DNA from: Neostapfia colusana
Taxonomy: Eukaryota; Streptophyta; Magnoliopsida; Poales; Poaceae
Assembly: GCA_030760725.1 (NCBI GenBank)
Contig: JASWHV010000019.1
Location: 33,793,944 to 33,857,943 of the forward strand
Direction: 5' to 3'
Length of the DNA: 64,000 nt
In this document: in pieces, positions 33,780 to 45,553 of the stretch
Layout: each line of letters begins with the position of its first letter
How positions within the stretch are numbered: position 1 is the stretch's first letter
The notes under the pieces: model-generated
Databases searched by the model: none
What the model saw: only the letters and a program-made list of their open reading frames with translations
What the model was told of the DNA's origin: nothing
Translations under genes and position numbers: made by a program

Positions 33780-35439
33780 GGTGAAAATGAGAGAGAGGAC
33801 GGTAGAAAAATTACCGGATATGCGACGTGAAAAAGTCAGGGTAGTTAGCGCGAAGAAATCCTTCGCTCTCCCATGTCGCTTCATCCATGGAGTGATTACT
33901 CCACAGAACTTTGTAGAATCACAACGTACGGTTGCGTGTGGTTCAGGCCTTTTCATCAATAACCTGAACCGGTTCCTCCCGATACGTGAGATCCGGTTTC
34001 AGTTCCTCAATGTCCTCCAGCTGAACGGTAGTTGATAGCTTAAGACACTTCCTCAGCTGGGAGATGTGAAAGACGTCGTGCACAATGGAAAGTGCTTCTG
34101 GTAAATTCAGCCGGTATGCTACTGACCCACATCTTTTGGTAATCTGAAATGGACCGATGAATCGGGATGCGAACTTTCCCTTCACCCCAAATCTGTTTAC
34201 GCCCTTCATTGGAGACACACGTAGATATACGTGATCCCCAACTTTGAATTGTAGTGGGCGTCTTCTCCGATCCGCATATTGTTTCTGTCGGGATTGGGCG
34301 GCTTTTAGGTTCGCTTGAATCAGCCGAAGTTTTTCCTCCGCGTTATTGACAAGGTCAATCCTGATGGTAACCCTTTCGCCAGACTCACACCAATTCAGTG
34401 GTGTGCGGCATTTTCTCCCGTATAGTGCCTCGTAAGGCGCCATCTTGATGCTGGCTTGGTACCCATTGTTGTACGAGAACTCGGCTAACGGCAAGTGATC
34501 ATCCCAATTCATGTCGTGGTTGATAGCACAAGCTCGTAGCATGTCTTCTAGAATCTGATTTACCCGCTCGGTTTGCCCACCCGTCTGCGGGTGGTAGGAT
34601 GAACTAAGGATCAGCTTCGTCCCAAATGCAGCATGTAGCTGCTCCCAAAAACGGGACATAAATAAAGTGCCCCGGTCCGATATGATGGTACGGGGTACGC
34701 TGTACAAACATAGGATCCGTGAGATGTACAGTTCAGCATACTTCTTGGCATTGTAGTTGGTGTTGACCGGGATGAAATGGGCAACTTTGGTGAGCCGGTC
34801 GACGATCACCCACACAGAATCATGTTTCTGAAAGGTGGTGAGTAAACCGACGATGAAGTCCATGCTCACATCCTCCCACTTCCAGGCAGGAACACCCAGT
34901 GGTTGTAGCAGTCCCGGTTTCCGCATATGATCTGCCTTCACCCTTTGACATGTATCACACTCGGACACGTACTTTGCGATCTCCCGCTTCATCCATGTCC
35001 ACCAAAACATGCTTCTGAGTTCTTGATACATTTTGTTGCTGCCTGGGTGAATAGAAAACTTTGATAAGTGAGCCTCATCAAAGATTTTCTTCCGTAACTC
35101 CGGGTTACGGGGTACAACGATCCGGTCCTTGAACCATAGGACGCCGTCTCTGTCTTTTCGGAAACATTTCAACTCCCCACTGTCTATGCGTCTCCGTAAA
35201 TGTGACATGTCCTTGTCATTCTTCTGAGCTGCCGCTATGTCTTCACGGATGGTGGGGATCAAAGCTAAGTTGTAGAGATATCCATGTGGAATCACATGCA
35301 GTGGTGGTTCGCTCTCTTCCAACGATGTGATGGTCAGGTTGTTGACGTGCGACTTGCGGCTCAGCGCATCTGCCACTACGTTTGCCTTTCCGGGTGATAA
35401 TGGATCTCTATTTCGTAATCCTTTATCAACTCTAACCAT
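33780..35439 (-). pseudogene. Integrase and chromodomain (element 2)
   Basis: The main frame (33943-35439, 498 codons) covers the RNaseH tail, the zinc-binding region with C-D-T-C, the integrase core (M-D-F-I-V-G-L, I-S-D-R-G, Q-T-E-R-V-N) and the C-terminal linker to V-I-D-E-K-A. There a TGA replaces an Arg codon, so the chromodomain is out of the product. Another stop replaces Trp in N-R-T-L-W. The Tyr codon that is TAA in element 1 is intact here (S-Y-N-N-G), so the two nonsense changes are independent. A one-base loss near 35391 separates this frame from RNaseH. Confidence 0.92.
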
Positions 35440-35825
35440 CTTCGCTGCCTCATGTTCAGCTCCTTCTGAGTGAATATGTACTTGAGGCTCTTGTGGTCGG
35501 TATATAAATGTACGAGGTTACCGAGTAGGTAGTGCCTCCACATTTTAAGTGCAAGTACCTCGGCAGCGAGCTCCAAGTCGTGAGTTGGATAATTCTGCGC
35601 ATGGTTTCTAAGCTGCTGTGACCCATACGCGACCACTCTTCGGTCTTGCATCAGCCCACATCCGAGCCCAATGCCGGATACATCGCAGTACACATCGAAT
35701 GGTTTTGTTGTGTCTGGCTGCGCCAAAACCGGTGCTGATGTCAGGTGCGTTACTAATGCCTTGAACGCTGCTTCACATGCTGGACTCCAAACATATTTGG
35801 TGGCCTTCTTTAGCAGCTCTGTCAT
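35376..35825 (-). pseudogene. RNaseH fragment (element 2)
   Basis: 149 codons from M-T-E-L-L-K-K through F-D-V-Y-C-D-V-S-G and H-L-Y-T-D-H-K-S to Y-H-P. The Ala after the first catalytic Asp is Val. Upstream it is cut by the RT deletion at about 35832. Confidence 0.9.
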
Positions 35826-35832
35826 AGGCTTG

Positions 35833-36037
35833 ACAAGACCATGCCAATATCCCGAAGGCCATACAAGATGGCGCCCAAGGAGTTGGCTGAACTGAAGGAC
35901 CTAGCTAACGGACTTTCTGGAGAAGGGTTTTATTAGGCCGAGCTCCTCACCATGGGGCTGTTCGGCATTATTTGTGAAGAAGAAAGATGAAACATTGCGG
36001 CTTTGATGGAAATACGTGTCATCCACAATGTTCATAC
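35833..36037 (+). pseudogene. Inverted RT fragment at a deletion (element 2)
   Basis: From about 35846 to 36003 the plus strand, not the minus strand, reads M-P-I-S-R-R-P-Y-K-M-A-P-K-E-L-A-E-L-K and, after a shift, the G-C-S-A-L-F-V-K-K segment. It corresponds to about 18295-18461 of element 1 in reverse. The flanks jump from RNaseH/connection to protease, so about 1.2 kb of RT (in element 1 terms about 17700-18890) is gone. About 45 bases after the inverted piece are unassigned filler. Confidence 0.85.
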
Positions 36038-37369
36038 CTAAATAATGCTAATAAAACTATGTGTGGCGCCTGAATCAAATAATACTATGGCGGCATGCTG
36101 GTGGAGTTGGAACTTACCCGCAAGGATTGGGTCACCCTCCAGGACGTCCTCTATGGCAAGTTGGTGGGCGGTGCCGGGCCTAGGGTTTGCCCGCCGCACA
36201 TTAGTAGGATTCTGGGGCTTATTCCTTCCCGGAAGTTGCGGTGCAACTCCGCCTCCTTGCCTCTCTGGACAACTGCTGGCGAAGTGTCCTGGACGACAAC
36301 ATTTGTAGCATATGGCCGCTGCTTGTCCGGTGCTTGGTGGATGAAAGCCCGGCATGCGCTGCTGAGGTGCATATGCACGCGGCATCGCCCGCTGCTGTTG
36401 TTGTTGTTGCGGAGGTGGTGCTGGCAGTGCCGGCCGGAATGCCGGTGGAGAATATGGCCGACTGCGGAATGGCATCGACCTCTGTGGTGGCTGCCAGCGT
36501 GGACCCGATGGTGGGCGATTCACCATCCTGTATTTCTGAGAAGGACCGCTTCCTTCTCCGCTACCTTGCAGCGCGCTTCGCTTTCTTTCCGCCGCCGCTA
36601 ACTCCTTGTCAGAGTCCTCCTGAACAATCGCAGCATCAATTATGTCGTTGAGGCTGTGCTTGTCCTTTACGAGCGGGTTAAGCCCCATGTAGAAGTGATC
36701 CCGCCGCTTCTCGTCGGTATCAGCGTGATACAACGCGTAGAGCGCAAGATCACTGAACGCCCTGGAGTATTCCAGCGCGTTCCGGCTCCTTTGTTGCAGG
36801 CGTAAGAACTCCTGCGTCTTCCTCTTCATGAGACCCGGCGGTATGTGATAGGCCCTGAAGGCCGTCCAGAATTCCGCCCAGGTCATAACTCGCTCGGTGG
36901 GTTGCGAAGCACAGTAATTCACCCACCACGCGCTCGCGGATCCCTGGAGCTGCTGGACCGTGAACTGAGTCTTGTGCTGCTCACTCACTTGGAGCAGCCC
37001 GAACTTCATCTCCATCGTGCGGAGCCAGTTGTCCGCATCGAGGGGTTCGTCCGCCCTTCAGAATACCGGGGGATGAGTCGCTAGAAAGTCGGAGTAGGAG
37101 CTCTGTTGACGCTCCTCACGATCATGACTCCTCTCGGGTCGAGACGTATTTGCAATAAGGGTCTGCAGCAACTTCGTGTGCTGCTGATGAGAACCCACCA
37201 TTGCCGCAACAATGTCGGCCAACGTAACCGTTGGCGGTGGCAGTGGCGGTGTTTGCTGTTGCTGTTGCTGCTGTTGTTGCTGCTGTCCCGAGGAGTCCTC
37301 GGGAGGCTGTTGGGAGGTTTCTCCCCCTTGACTAGAACCCACAACGTCCGGGTTGGTACGACGAGTCAT
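36038..37369 (-). pseudogene. gag and protease start (element 2)
   Basis: 444 codons in one frame from ATG 37369, with a single TGA at 37058-37060 after H-P-P-V-F. The Gln-rich N-terminus, capsid-like domain (T-W-A-E-F, H-I-P-P-G-L-M-K-R-K, Y-S-R-A-F) and zinc knuckle follow; the knuckle reads C-Y-K-C-C-R-P-G-H. The protease motif F-D-S-G-A-T-H-S-F then runs into a stop at the rearrangement border. Compared with element 1 a few codons are missing after K-D-K. Confidence 0.92.
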
Positions 37370-37643
37370 TCAGAAATATAAAACAGCAGCGATCAGCACA
37401 TGTCATACTTAAAATTCCATATGGAACAGTAGGTAATTGAAGTGACGCTTGAATAATTTGCACAACATTCACATATATTGATAAAGCATAAACTTTATAC
37501 AAGATACATTAGTCTCGGGTCTCCGAGAAGTCGTGCTCATGTCGTCACTACCTATACATACGCTACTGCCTACACGACATGTCACTGGTTACAAAAGTTT
37601 GCGTTACACCACTCTGGTTGCCCTACATGGCAACGGTAACCTC

Positions 37644-38607
37644 CTACTCAGAGTAGAACTCGACCTCCTATGGGTCGTCCTCCTCCGGTACCTCTGCTGG
37701 TGGCTCTGGATCTACAACCTCCTCTCCCATCTCGGGTTCTCCCATTGCTGGAAGACCCCAGACTACGGGTACGGCACCTGCCACCGGTATGCCCATTACC
37801 AGAGGTACAATGTCCTGCAACGCGTGTGCCTCGTCCATGGCTTGGTTGTAGTCTTCTTCCCAGCCTTGCACCTCCTCAATAGCGTCGTCCCGCTCTTGAG
37901 TAAGGACCTCGTTCTGTTGGGTCAGAGCCTACAACTGCTGTTTGCAAAGCCGAGATGTCGACACAGTCTTTCTTCTTCGCCTTCTTCAGACGATGCAACT
38001 GATTATGCTGCTCGTTCAGTCTCTTAATCGTCGGATGGAGCACATTGCGGAGTGCACTGTGAGCACTCTCGAAGTGGTCTCCACGGCTGGTGCTTTCTTT
38101 AAGTCTTGCAGCAAGACCCTCCGTATGGACAGCTTGGTTGTCCATCACGGCCTTTCCTACTTTCAATTGGAGGCTGAGGCTCGCCTCCTCAGGGTTGTAC
38201 CTTGGGCAACCCGGATCGGTTGCCTCCGTATACCTCCCTTCCCATACATGATTAGCCCGTCCCTCCATCGGAACAAGCACGAATGGAGTGCCCTCCATAG
38301 CTCTCACGTGTAGTCGGCAGAAACGCGACATGGTGTCGCGGGCTGCCACTTGCCACATTCCCTCCGGTTGTCTACCTCTCACCATGACGGTGAACGGCGC
38401 CCAACCGGGTGGCGTGGGCCCTGCAGGAACTTCGACATGGATCATCCACGTCTAGTTCCCCTCCTCGCCTTCTTCCTTGGCGATGTACTGCGGCATCTCG
38501 CTGTACCCGAAATATTGAAGCATTTGCCTCAATGCTTCCGGATAGCCGCTGTGGTGAGAACAGTGGGACATCACCCACCCGTTCTCCAACTGTCTATCCG
38601 CTGTCAT
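37644..38607 (-). pseudogene. ORF0 (element 2)
   Basis: Homologous to element 1 ORF0 from ATG 38607 (preceded by GTTTGTATAG) to a stop at 37644-37646. TAG replaces a Lys codon in the N-T-W-T/I region (about 38452). A frameshift lies in the coiled-coil part (about 37875-37930). The acidic tail is readable in the 37668-37871 frame. Differences from element 1 include many conservative replacements (N-x-x-E, R/K), consistent with a protein that was once constrained. Confidence 0.85.
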
Positions 38608-40092
38608 CTATACAAACATATTTGAGAAATGTCAAATATTTATTTGAACATTAAACCATTGAGTTATAACATAAGACATGCCATTGAACTCATAAGACTT
38701 GGAAACATAGTTCAAACTTAAACAAATTTGACTGCTGATCTGCTGTCCATTATGACAGCCCTGACCAGTTTCCATTTCAACCTGATTTAGACCATGCTAA
38801 AGGAAAAACCAATTCTGGAGATCATCATCAAAGTTAAAGCTAACTTCAATAGATTTCTAGAAAGTATTTGTTTGGCCTAAGATCTGTCCTGGTTCAGAAT
38901 TTATGAGATGTTAAAATTAACAGAATTTTTGGAGAAAATTGGACAGCACCTCCCTGCTTCAGGTACTGATTTAATCCAAGAATTCCAGTTAATTCTTTTC
39001 CAAATCTGACAAAACTTTCTGTTATAAAGTTGTAACCCATCTCATAAGCTTTCCAGAACTACCTCATGTTCTATTTTTTTATTTTTATGCAGGAAGTTAT
39101 GCTCAATTTACAGAGAGTTACAGAGAGTGTTTGCTCTGCCCCATTTTCTGGACAATTTCAACTATACTGCATTTTTCGATTGGTTATAGGATGAAACATA
39201 TCTGGACCTCAACAGAAAAGTTGTAAAGCTCTTCCAAAGATTTCCAGAAATGTATCATATGACCCCAACCTCGAAATAACTCAATCTCTAGCCTCTGATT
39301 AACTTCAGCCTTAATTTAGCTGAAAACAGGGGACTCTGTCCTTAGTAGACTATAAGTTGAAAACTTGTTAACTTCGAATATCCTGATTAAGGGAAGGATT
39401 TACATCAAAGTTTTAGTGCTCTGGATTAAAACTTTCAAGCTTTACAATGAATTTGTTCATTTTGTGGAGTGTGACGTTGATGCGTCACAAGAGCATGTCG
39501 GTACTACGTCCTCCCAAAGAAAAACCTATACCGGATTTAGCCGGCTTCGTAATTTAGTGGCCCTAAGCGTCGCTCTCACACGGATACTACATGTCTACCG
39601 TTTCGTGGTTAGCCTACCTGCAGACAACTCAAATAATCGTCAGACTCGGCTGCACACCGAGCCCGGTATCCATACAGTTTGTACACCCGGCCGTCATCAC
39701 TCGCCCAGATGTTCTCAAGCCAAACACGCCTTGAGCTATGTGTGCACGTTACTGACCATGTGATGGGGTCTCCCAAATTGCACCACGCACGCCAGGGATA
39801 GACGTTGCTCAAATACCCCAAACGACATGAAGAGTCGTAGAGGATACCAAAGCGGGTCGGGTTACCTGCCACCCGTAGGGTTCCACCCTTCAGCTTGTGC
39901 GCACTGATTGACAGCGCTAACGTGCGCCCCCCAAGTCATAAGGCGTCCCGAGATGCACAATTTTCCGACATAAGCAAATAGGTTAGTATGCCACTTTCTA
40001 TACACTAATAACATCCTTATATGGGCTACTAACTCGTTCATCACTGGATTTTTGAAAAAGATGACCTTTGTAGTGCGTTAAACCTCAAGCGA
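38608..40092 (-). other. Leader of element 2
   Basis: Aligns with 21447-22930. The hairpin GTGACG-TTGATG-CGTCAC (39471-39488) keeps its stem with a changed loop. No coding frame. Confidence 0.65.
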
Positions 40093-40104
40093 GCTCTGAT
40101 ACCA
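40093..40104 (-). promoter_or_regulatory. Primer-binding site, element 2
   Basis: GCTCTGATACCA, initiator Met-tRNA type, three bases from the LTR. Confidence 0.95.
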
Positions 40105-40336
40105 CGCTGACACGACCCCACGGTCTTGTCGAGCCAGGATCACGCTGATGGGTGCTGCGTTGCACAGCACCGAATAACACACATCAAATGTACAAAGCGG
40201 AAGCAAAGTTTTATTACATAAACGGGTTTATGAACATTTTTACAACAAAATAGGTTCAGTCTACACTCACGGGCGTAGACTACGCATCAAGTTCACGTTC
40301 AGCCCGTGAACGTGTCCTTGCTAGCACGCACGCACA

Positions 40337-40425
40337 CTAACACGGCGGCGTGCACGACTCACACTCGACGGGGTTCCCCTCCTGGGGTTCCGTCTCCTCC
40401 TCGGGAGTCCCTTCCTCATAGAACC
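40337..40425 (-). other. Candidate last coding exon, element 2 5' LTR
   Basis: 89 nt after TTTTGCAG, uninterrupted, F-Y-E-E-G-T-P-E-E-E-T-E pattern with V-E-C-E-S-C-T-P at the end. The partner LTR has an early stop here. Confidence 0.42.
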
Positions 40426-41516
40426 CTGCAAAAGCTTCAAACACAAGCAGTGAGCACGAAGGCTCAGCAAGACTGACCGGTCTCTCCTAAACATGAAACT
40501 TCTACATGAGGGGTGATAGGTACATGAGATAAACAAGTTGCAAAGGACTCGCCTAATTAGTGAAACCTTACTTTCAAGTTTTAGCAGCAGGTTGTGGAGA
40601 ACCTTACGCTAAGGCACCTGAGAGAGCGGCAATCAAACAAGAAACGTGTTTCTCTCATGTACTTTGACCAAAGTTGCAAGGAACTTTAATTAGCTCTAAA
40701 CTACAGCAAATCATTAACAATCAAAGTCCATCTTTCAATCAGCAACATTTTAACATGTATCTAGCCTGTTCTTTCTACGTCACGGTACAGTGAACAAGTG
40801 GTACTCACTGACCGCGAGGGACAGCGATTATAATCGATTTACACCTGCAGGGTTACCCGAATAACCCGTCACTTACGCCTGTACTCGATGTTGCCTACAG
40901 CAACCATCACGGACGTCGTACGCAACCACCTTTCACCCGTCAGCCAAATGTTGAACCGGTCCAATCGTCCCGAGCAAGAGGTCTCTGCACGCGCATCTCA
41001 GTGCCGCCAGCCGATTTACACCTCGAGCTCTCAACCTACCCTCTGAACGACCAGCTATGCCTCAACATCCATCTACCTGAGTTACATCGGTTTCCTGGTT
41101 CCCATATAGACGGTAGGTCATCGGTACTGTTCTAGCTTGTTCAACAGGCCCGCATACGGCTTGGTCCTCAATCAACACAAGCGGAGTTATAGCACCCAGG
41201 CCCCAAAGTCCTGCTGCCCTTACTCCCCGCTCGGTCTCATTTTCTTGCCATGTGTTTCATGTGCTATCTCTACCCGAGTCGAGTGCCTCTAGCCTATCCT
41301 CGCGAGTAGTTCCAACTACTCGACTTGTACCGAATCCTACAATATCTTAGCATTGCATTATCTAACGGGGTTTTCAATCCTAATCCAAACCCATGGTTTT
41401 CTTGGCTATGCATTTGGGTTTCCAAACAAGACTCTAATGCAAGGAATAATGGTACTCACAGTAAGTTCTCAAACCAATAAAAATTTGTAAAAAGGTTAAT
41501 GCAAACCGGAGCTTGC

Positions 41517-41597
41517 CTTGCTGCTCTTGGTCGTAGGCTAGCTTCTCTTCCGGTGTAACAAAGTCTAAGACTTCGGGTTCCTCCTCGACCTTAGCGA
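41517..41597 (-). other. Candidate middle coding exon, element 2 5' LTR
   Basis: 81 nt, open, P-E-V-L-D-F-V-T-P-E-E-K-L-A-Y-D; GC donor kept. Confidence 0.42.
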
Positions 41598-44151
41598 CTA
41601 CATGAGATAACAAGTACATATGTTAATTTAAATGCATTTGAATTGAATTTAAACTTGTGAAGGCTATAAGTCTCACTAGACAGACTCAATGACTCTGAAA
41701 TTTTTACTGTGGTTGGGATACAACCTAAACGGAGACTTGACCAAGTTTTAGTTGCAGCAAAGCTCATTTGGGCTCTCCAGAAATAATTATGTACTTGATC
41801 TCAATTGGAGCTCTTAGGGTGTTGTAGGGATTTTCATGGATAACCCATGACTTTCTGAAAACTAGATTTTCAGAGGGTTCTAATGGAGTTGGTCTCACTT
41901 AATTTGAAGGTTCCTAGCTAAAGATATGAGCTAAACAATTTCAGAGAAATTCTGAAAATGTTTCTGGATATTTTCTATTTTCTCTGGAACAGTTTTATTA
42001 ATCACACCATTAGGTGGATCAAATTAGCTCAAATAGATCGGAAATTTTTATGGCCGGTCAGGGATATTTTCGTAATCATCCCAGCAAAATTTCAGAATTT
42101 TCCTCCAAAGGATTCTCCAGTTAAAATTCTAAACACTTTAAATTTGTAGAATTAATTCTGGAGAAATAAGAATTTTTCATGAAGTGAAACTTGATTTGCT
42201 GGAAAGTATTCAGAGAGCTGAATCCAACAAATTTTGGTTCACTCGATTTGGAGTTTCCTAGCCAAAGTTATGAGGATTTGAAGTTTGAATGATATCTGAA
42301 AATCGGGAAAAGTTCAAATCACTGTACGTGGGACCCGGGGCTACGTGTCGGCTCCACATCGGATGACACACGCGGCTACAGATTCCTTCGCGTGCAGCCG
42401 CACTCGATCCGTTCCACAGCAGATCCCGGTTTTAAAATATCTGCCGCTGACAGCCGGGACCCACCCCCTTCGTCTCCCTCTCGCCTACCGCACTCTGCCG
42501 CCGCGACACCTCACCGGAGAGCTCGCCGGCGGCCTCTGTGGTGCTCCAAACTTCATGATTCTGGCCGCCCCTGCCTAAATCCACTCGAGGAACATGATTC
42601 TGGGCTCAGCTTATCATGAAAATGGCCGGCACATGGTCGGCGACGAGCGGTAGCTTCAGAAGAACTTCGGCCGTGTCGGCCGGTCTTCCTAACACCTCAA
42701 CCGATCGAACAAAAGGTCGTCGAGCACCAGTGGACCCTAGGAATGGTCGACATGAGCTCCACGGAGCTCGGAAAGGGCTGTGTTGGGCTGTCACCGTGCG
42801 ACCTAGGCGGAAAATCGGGAATTCTTCTAAAACTCGAAGAACAGCGATTTCCCTCAACGGTTCTTCGTTGTTCCTGCTCCTATGGACTCGTACGGGCACC
42901 TAGAAGTGATCGCGTCCACGAGAGGATGAGTGGTGCGGTATTGACTACGAATTTCGTGAATCGGTTCGGGCTCCCCTTTTGCACCGTCGCGAAATCATGA
43001 AATTCCGGCGTGAGCAGTCTATGTCATGCCGCCGGAGCTTATGGTAATGAAAGAGGGACTGAAGGCGAACCTTTTTTCTGTTCACGGCTCGGTGAATGGC
43101 AGGCTGGCCGGACGGATCGTTCCCGCGATGGTGGCTCGAGCTGAACCGGCAAGGGAAAGATCGTCGTGGTGGAGCTCGGGGAGGACTGCTCCGGGCCTGG
43201 AACCGGCGCGAGGGCATCAAGGATGGCTTGGCGCACCTGGTGCTGATCTCAGATCACCGTGGAAGCCTCAGAGTTGGCCGGGCGACGAGGGACCGAGGAT
43301 TTCACCGAGCGGCGAGGGCTTTCGGTTTGTTGGGCAAGAACGCGTCGGGACAGTTGTGGGGAGCACCGGAGACAGCTCGGGCGCGTAGATAAAGGCCCCG
43401 AGAGGCAGTTCAGCAGCTGAGGGCGGCAAGCAGCTGGTGGCGCGGCGGCCTCCCCTCGGTGGCGCCCTCGGTGGCAGCTCGGGGACCCGAGCACTGAAGG
43501 TTCAGTCAGTTGAATTTCTTCAGTGGCTGACATGTGGGTCCCACTTCCTTTTTAACCCCTGAACTTAACTCCCTCTTACTGTTGTAAACAGTAACCCCCC
43601 TTATACCCATGGTGATTTGAATTATCTACCCTGAGCCATTTGAATTGGTTAGAATTCAAACTGGGTTTGGTTTGACTAGATTTCAGCACATATTCAGTTT
43701 GAAACTCAAATAAAGTTTGAATTTGCTAAACTTAGCTCATGACAAGATTAACTCCAAATGGAGTGAAAATTGGTGAGTGAGTTCACAAAAAGGTGCTGAG
43801 TAAGAATATGCCTCCCACTTTTGAATTCATGGGATGAAAACAGTTTGAATTTGAATTTGAGTTCAAACCACCCTCTTTCTAGCTATACCCAAAAGTACCT
43901 CAAAAAGGTTTTGAATTTGGGTGAAACATTGCATGGACATTACTAGCAAGGTGTAGGAGTTTTTCATATGCCCAGCCCCTATATGATGTATGTGGGAAAT
44001 TCCACTTTTGTACTTGGTGACTTTGTTCTCTAATGATCATGTTGATGATGGTTACTTGCTCTTCAAATGTGTTCATCAACTTTCTTCAAATGAAGTGTGT
44101 GTGTGGTGTAATGAGCACCTTGATTATGTGTCAAAAACTGAGGCCCTTACA

Positions 44152-44156
44152 CACTT
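44152..44156. repeat. Target-site duplication of element 2 (right)
   Basis: CACTT, matches 29687-29691. Confidence 0.93.
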
Positions 44157-44474
44157 TTAATTTGAATTCAGCTCACATTTGTAAATGATCATGTTTAGCT
44201 CCTTTTTAGCCCACCCTGAAATCAGAATGTGGACACCATGAATTTCCTTGAGTTCAAAGATATGAGGATACATGTGTGCTCCAAATTATTGGCAGCAACT
44301 TGAGGGGAACAATTGAGTTCAAATCTGAATTTAAACCCCCTCTTAAAAATGAGAACTTTACACATGGTGTTAATTCAACCTTGGATTAACACATTTCAGT
44401 TGAACGTGAGAGTTTGTTTGGTGGGACACCCATGTGCATCATCACGTGTATAAATTTTTTGTAAGTCTCATTTT
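44157..44474 (-). repeat. C LTR 1, second segment
   Basis: Resumes the C LTR between element 2 and LTR S; collinear with about 56718-57029 of the middle C LTR. The last five bases (ATTTT, 44470-44474) are the left duplication of LTR S. Confidence 0.9.
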
Positions 44475-45045
44475 TGTAAGGGCCTCAGTTTTTGACACAC
44501 ATTGGCAGTGTTCATCACCACACCACACACCTCATTTGAGGAAGGATGATGAACACAAATGAAGAGCAAGTAACAATTATCAACATGCTCATTTGAGAAC
44601 AAACTCACACATTGCAAAAGTGGTATTTCCCACATGTGATATAGATGGGCTGGACATATGAAAACTCCTACACTTTACTAAGGATGTCCATGCCAAGTTT
44701 CACCCAAATTCAAAACCTTTTTGAGGTCATTTTGGGTATAGTTAGGAAGAGGGCAGTTTGAAACCATATTCAAATTCAAACTGTTTTTATCCCATGAGTT
44801 TAAAAGTGGGAGGCATATTCTTTCTCAGCATATTTTTGTGAGCTCACACACCAATTTTCACTCCATTTGGAGTTGATCTTGACATGAGCTAAGTGGGAGA
44901 AATTCAAACTTTATTTGAATTTCAAACTGAACTTGTGCTGAAATTCATTCAAACCAAACCTCATTTGAACTTTGATCAATTCAAATGGCTCATGGGTGAA
45001 TAATTTGAATTGCCAAGGGTAGTATAGGGTTCACTGTTTACAACA

Positions 45046-45553
45046 GTGATTAGGAGTAAATTTCAGAGGTTAAAATGGGGAGTGGGACACACATGTCAGC
45101 CTCTACTTCAACACAAACCGACTGAAACGCAGCTCCATCGGTTCCCGGGTGCAGTGTGCGCGCGCCACCGGGGGGGGGGGGGTGCAGCCGGCGCCAGCTC
45201 CTGCTGCACGCCCCAAGCCGGAGACCGGTCGCCGGGCTACTTATCCCCTCCCCGACGTGCTTCGATCACCCATTCCCCGAGCTGCCGACGTGCGCGACCT
45301 GTTCTTCCACTGCCATCGCCGCCGCCCGAGCTCACGTTTGATCAAGCCCGATCACTCGCGAGCACAGCCTCCTCCACAGCAAAACGGCACCGGGAGATCG
45401 TAAGCAACCTCCTAGGCACCGTGTTGGCCAGTGAGCAAGCGTCCTCGAGCTGTACCGAGCCGTTTCTCCGGCGAGCCGAGCATCGCCGCCGATCGGGCTC
45501 TCGTGGACAGCACAACACAGCCGCTGTCACGTCCTCTTCTCTACACAAGAAAG
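45046..45553 (+). other. Candidate 5' exon of the LTR reading frame (LTR S)
   Basis: An ATG-initiated frame from 45046 stays open to the donor AAAG/GTGCGT at 45553. It is rich in Arg, Ser, Pro and Ala and ends S-S-S-L-H-K-K. Its phase at the donor fits the middle exon at 46877. Only the last 25-40 codons keep this frame in element 1 and D, so the long N-terminal part is probably chance; the G13 run is in it. Confidence 0.28.

Larger units (their letters stand above)
29692..44151 (-). mobile_element. Element 2: decayed relative of element 1, about 14.5 kb
   Basis: Same family as element 1 (LTR starts TGACACG, ends CTTACA), with the 5-bp duplication CACTT. LTRs are 4049 and 4044 bp and differ visibly more than those of element 1 (about 16 differences in the first 320 bases), so it is older. 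It contains ORF0, gag, protease start, RNaseH, integrase and chromodomain remnants, but the RT core is deleted and replaced by a short inverted RT piece. It sits in C LTR 1; the unbroken target sequence survives at 56700-56735. Confidence 0.95.
40108..44151 (-). repeat. Element 2 upstream (5') LTR
   Basis: 4044 bp. Candidate exons 41517-41597 (middle, open) and 40337-40425 (last, open, ends C-T-P-P-C and TAG). Confidence 0.93.
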
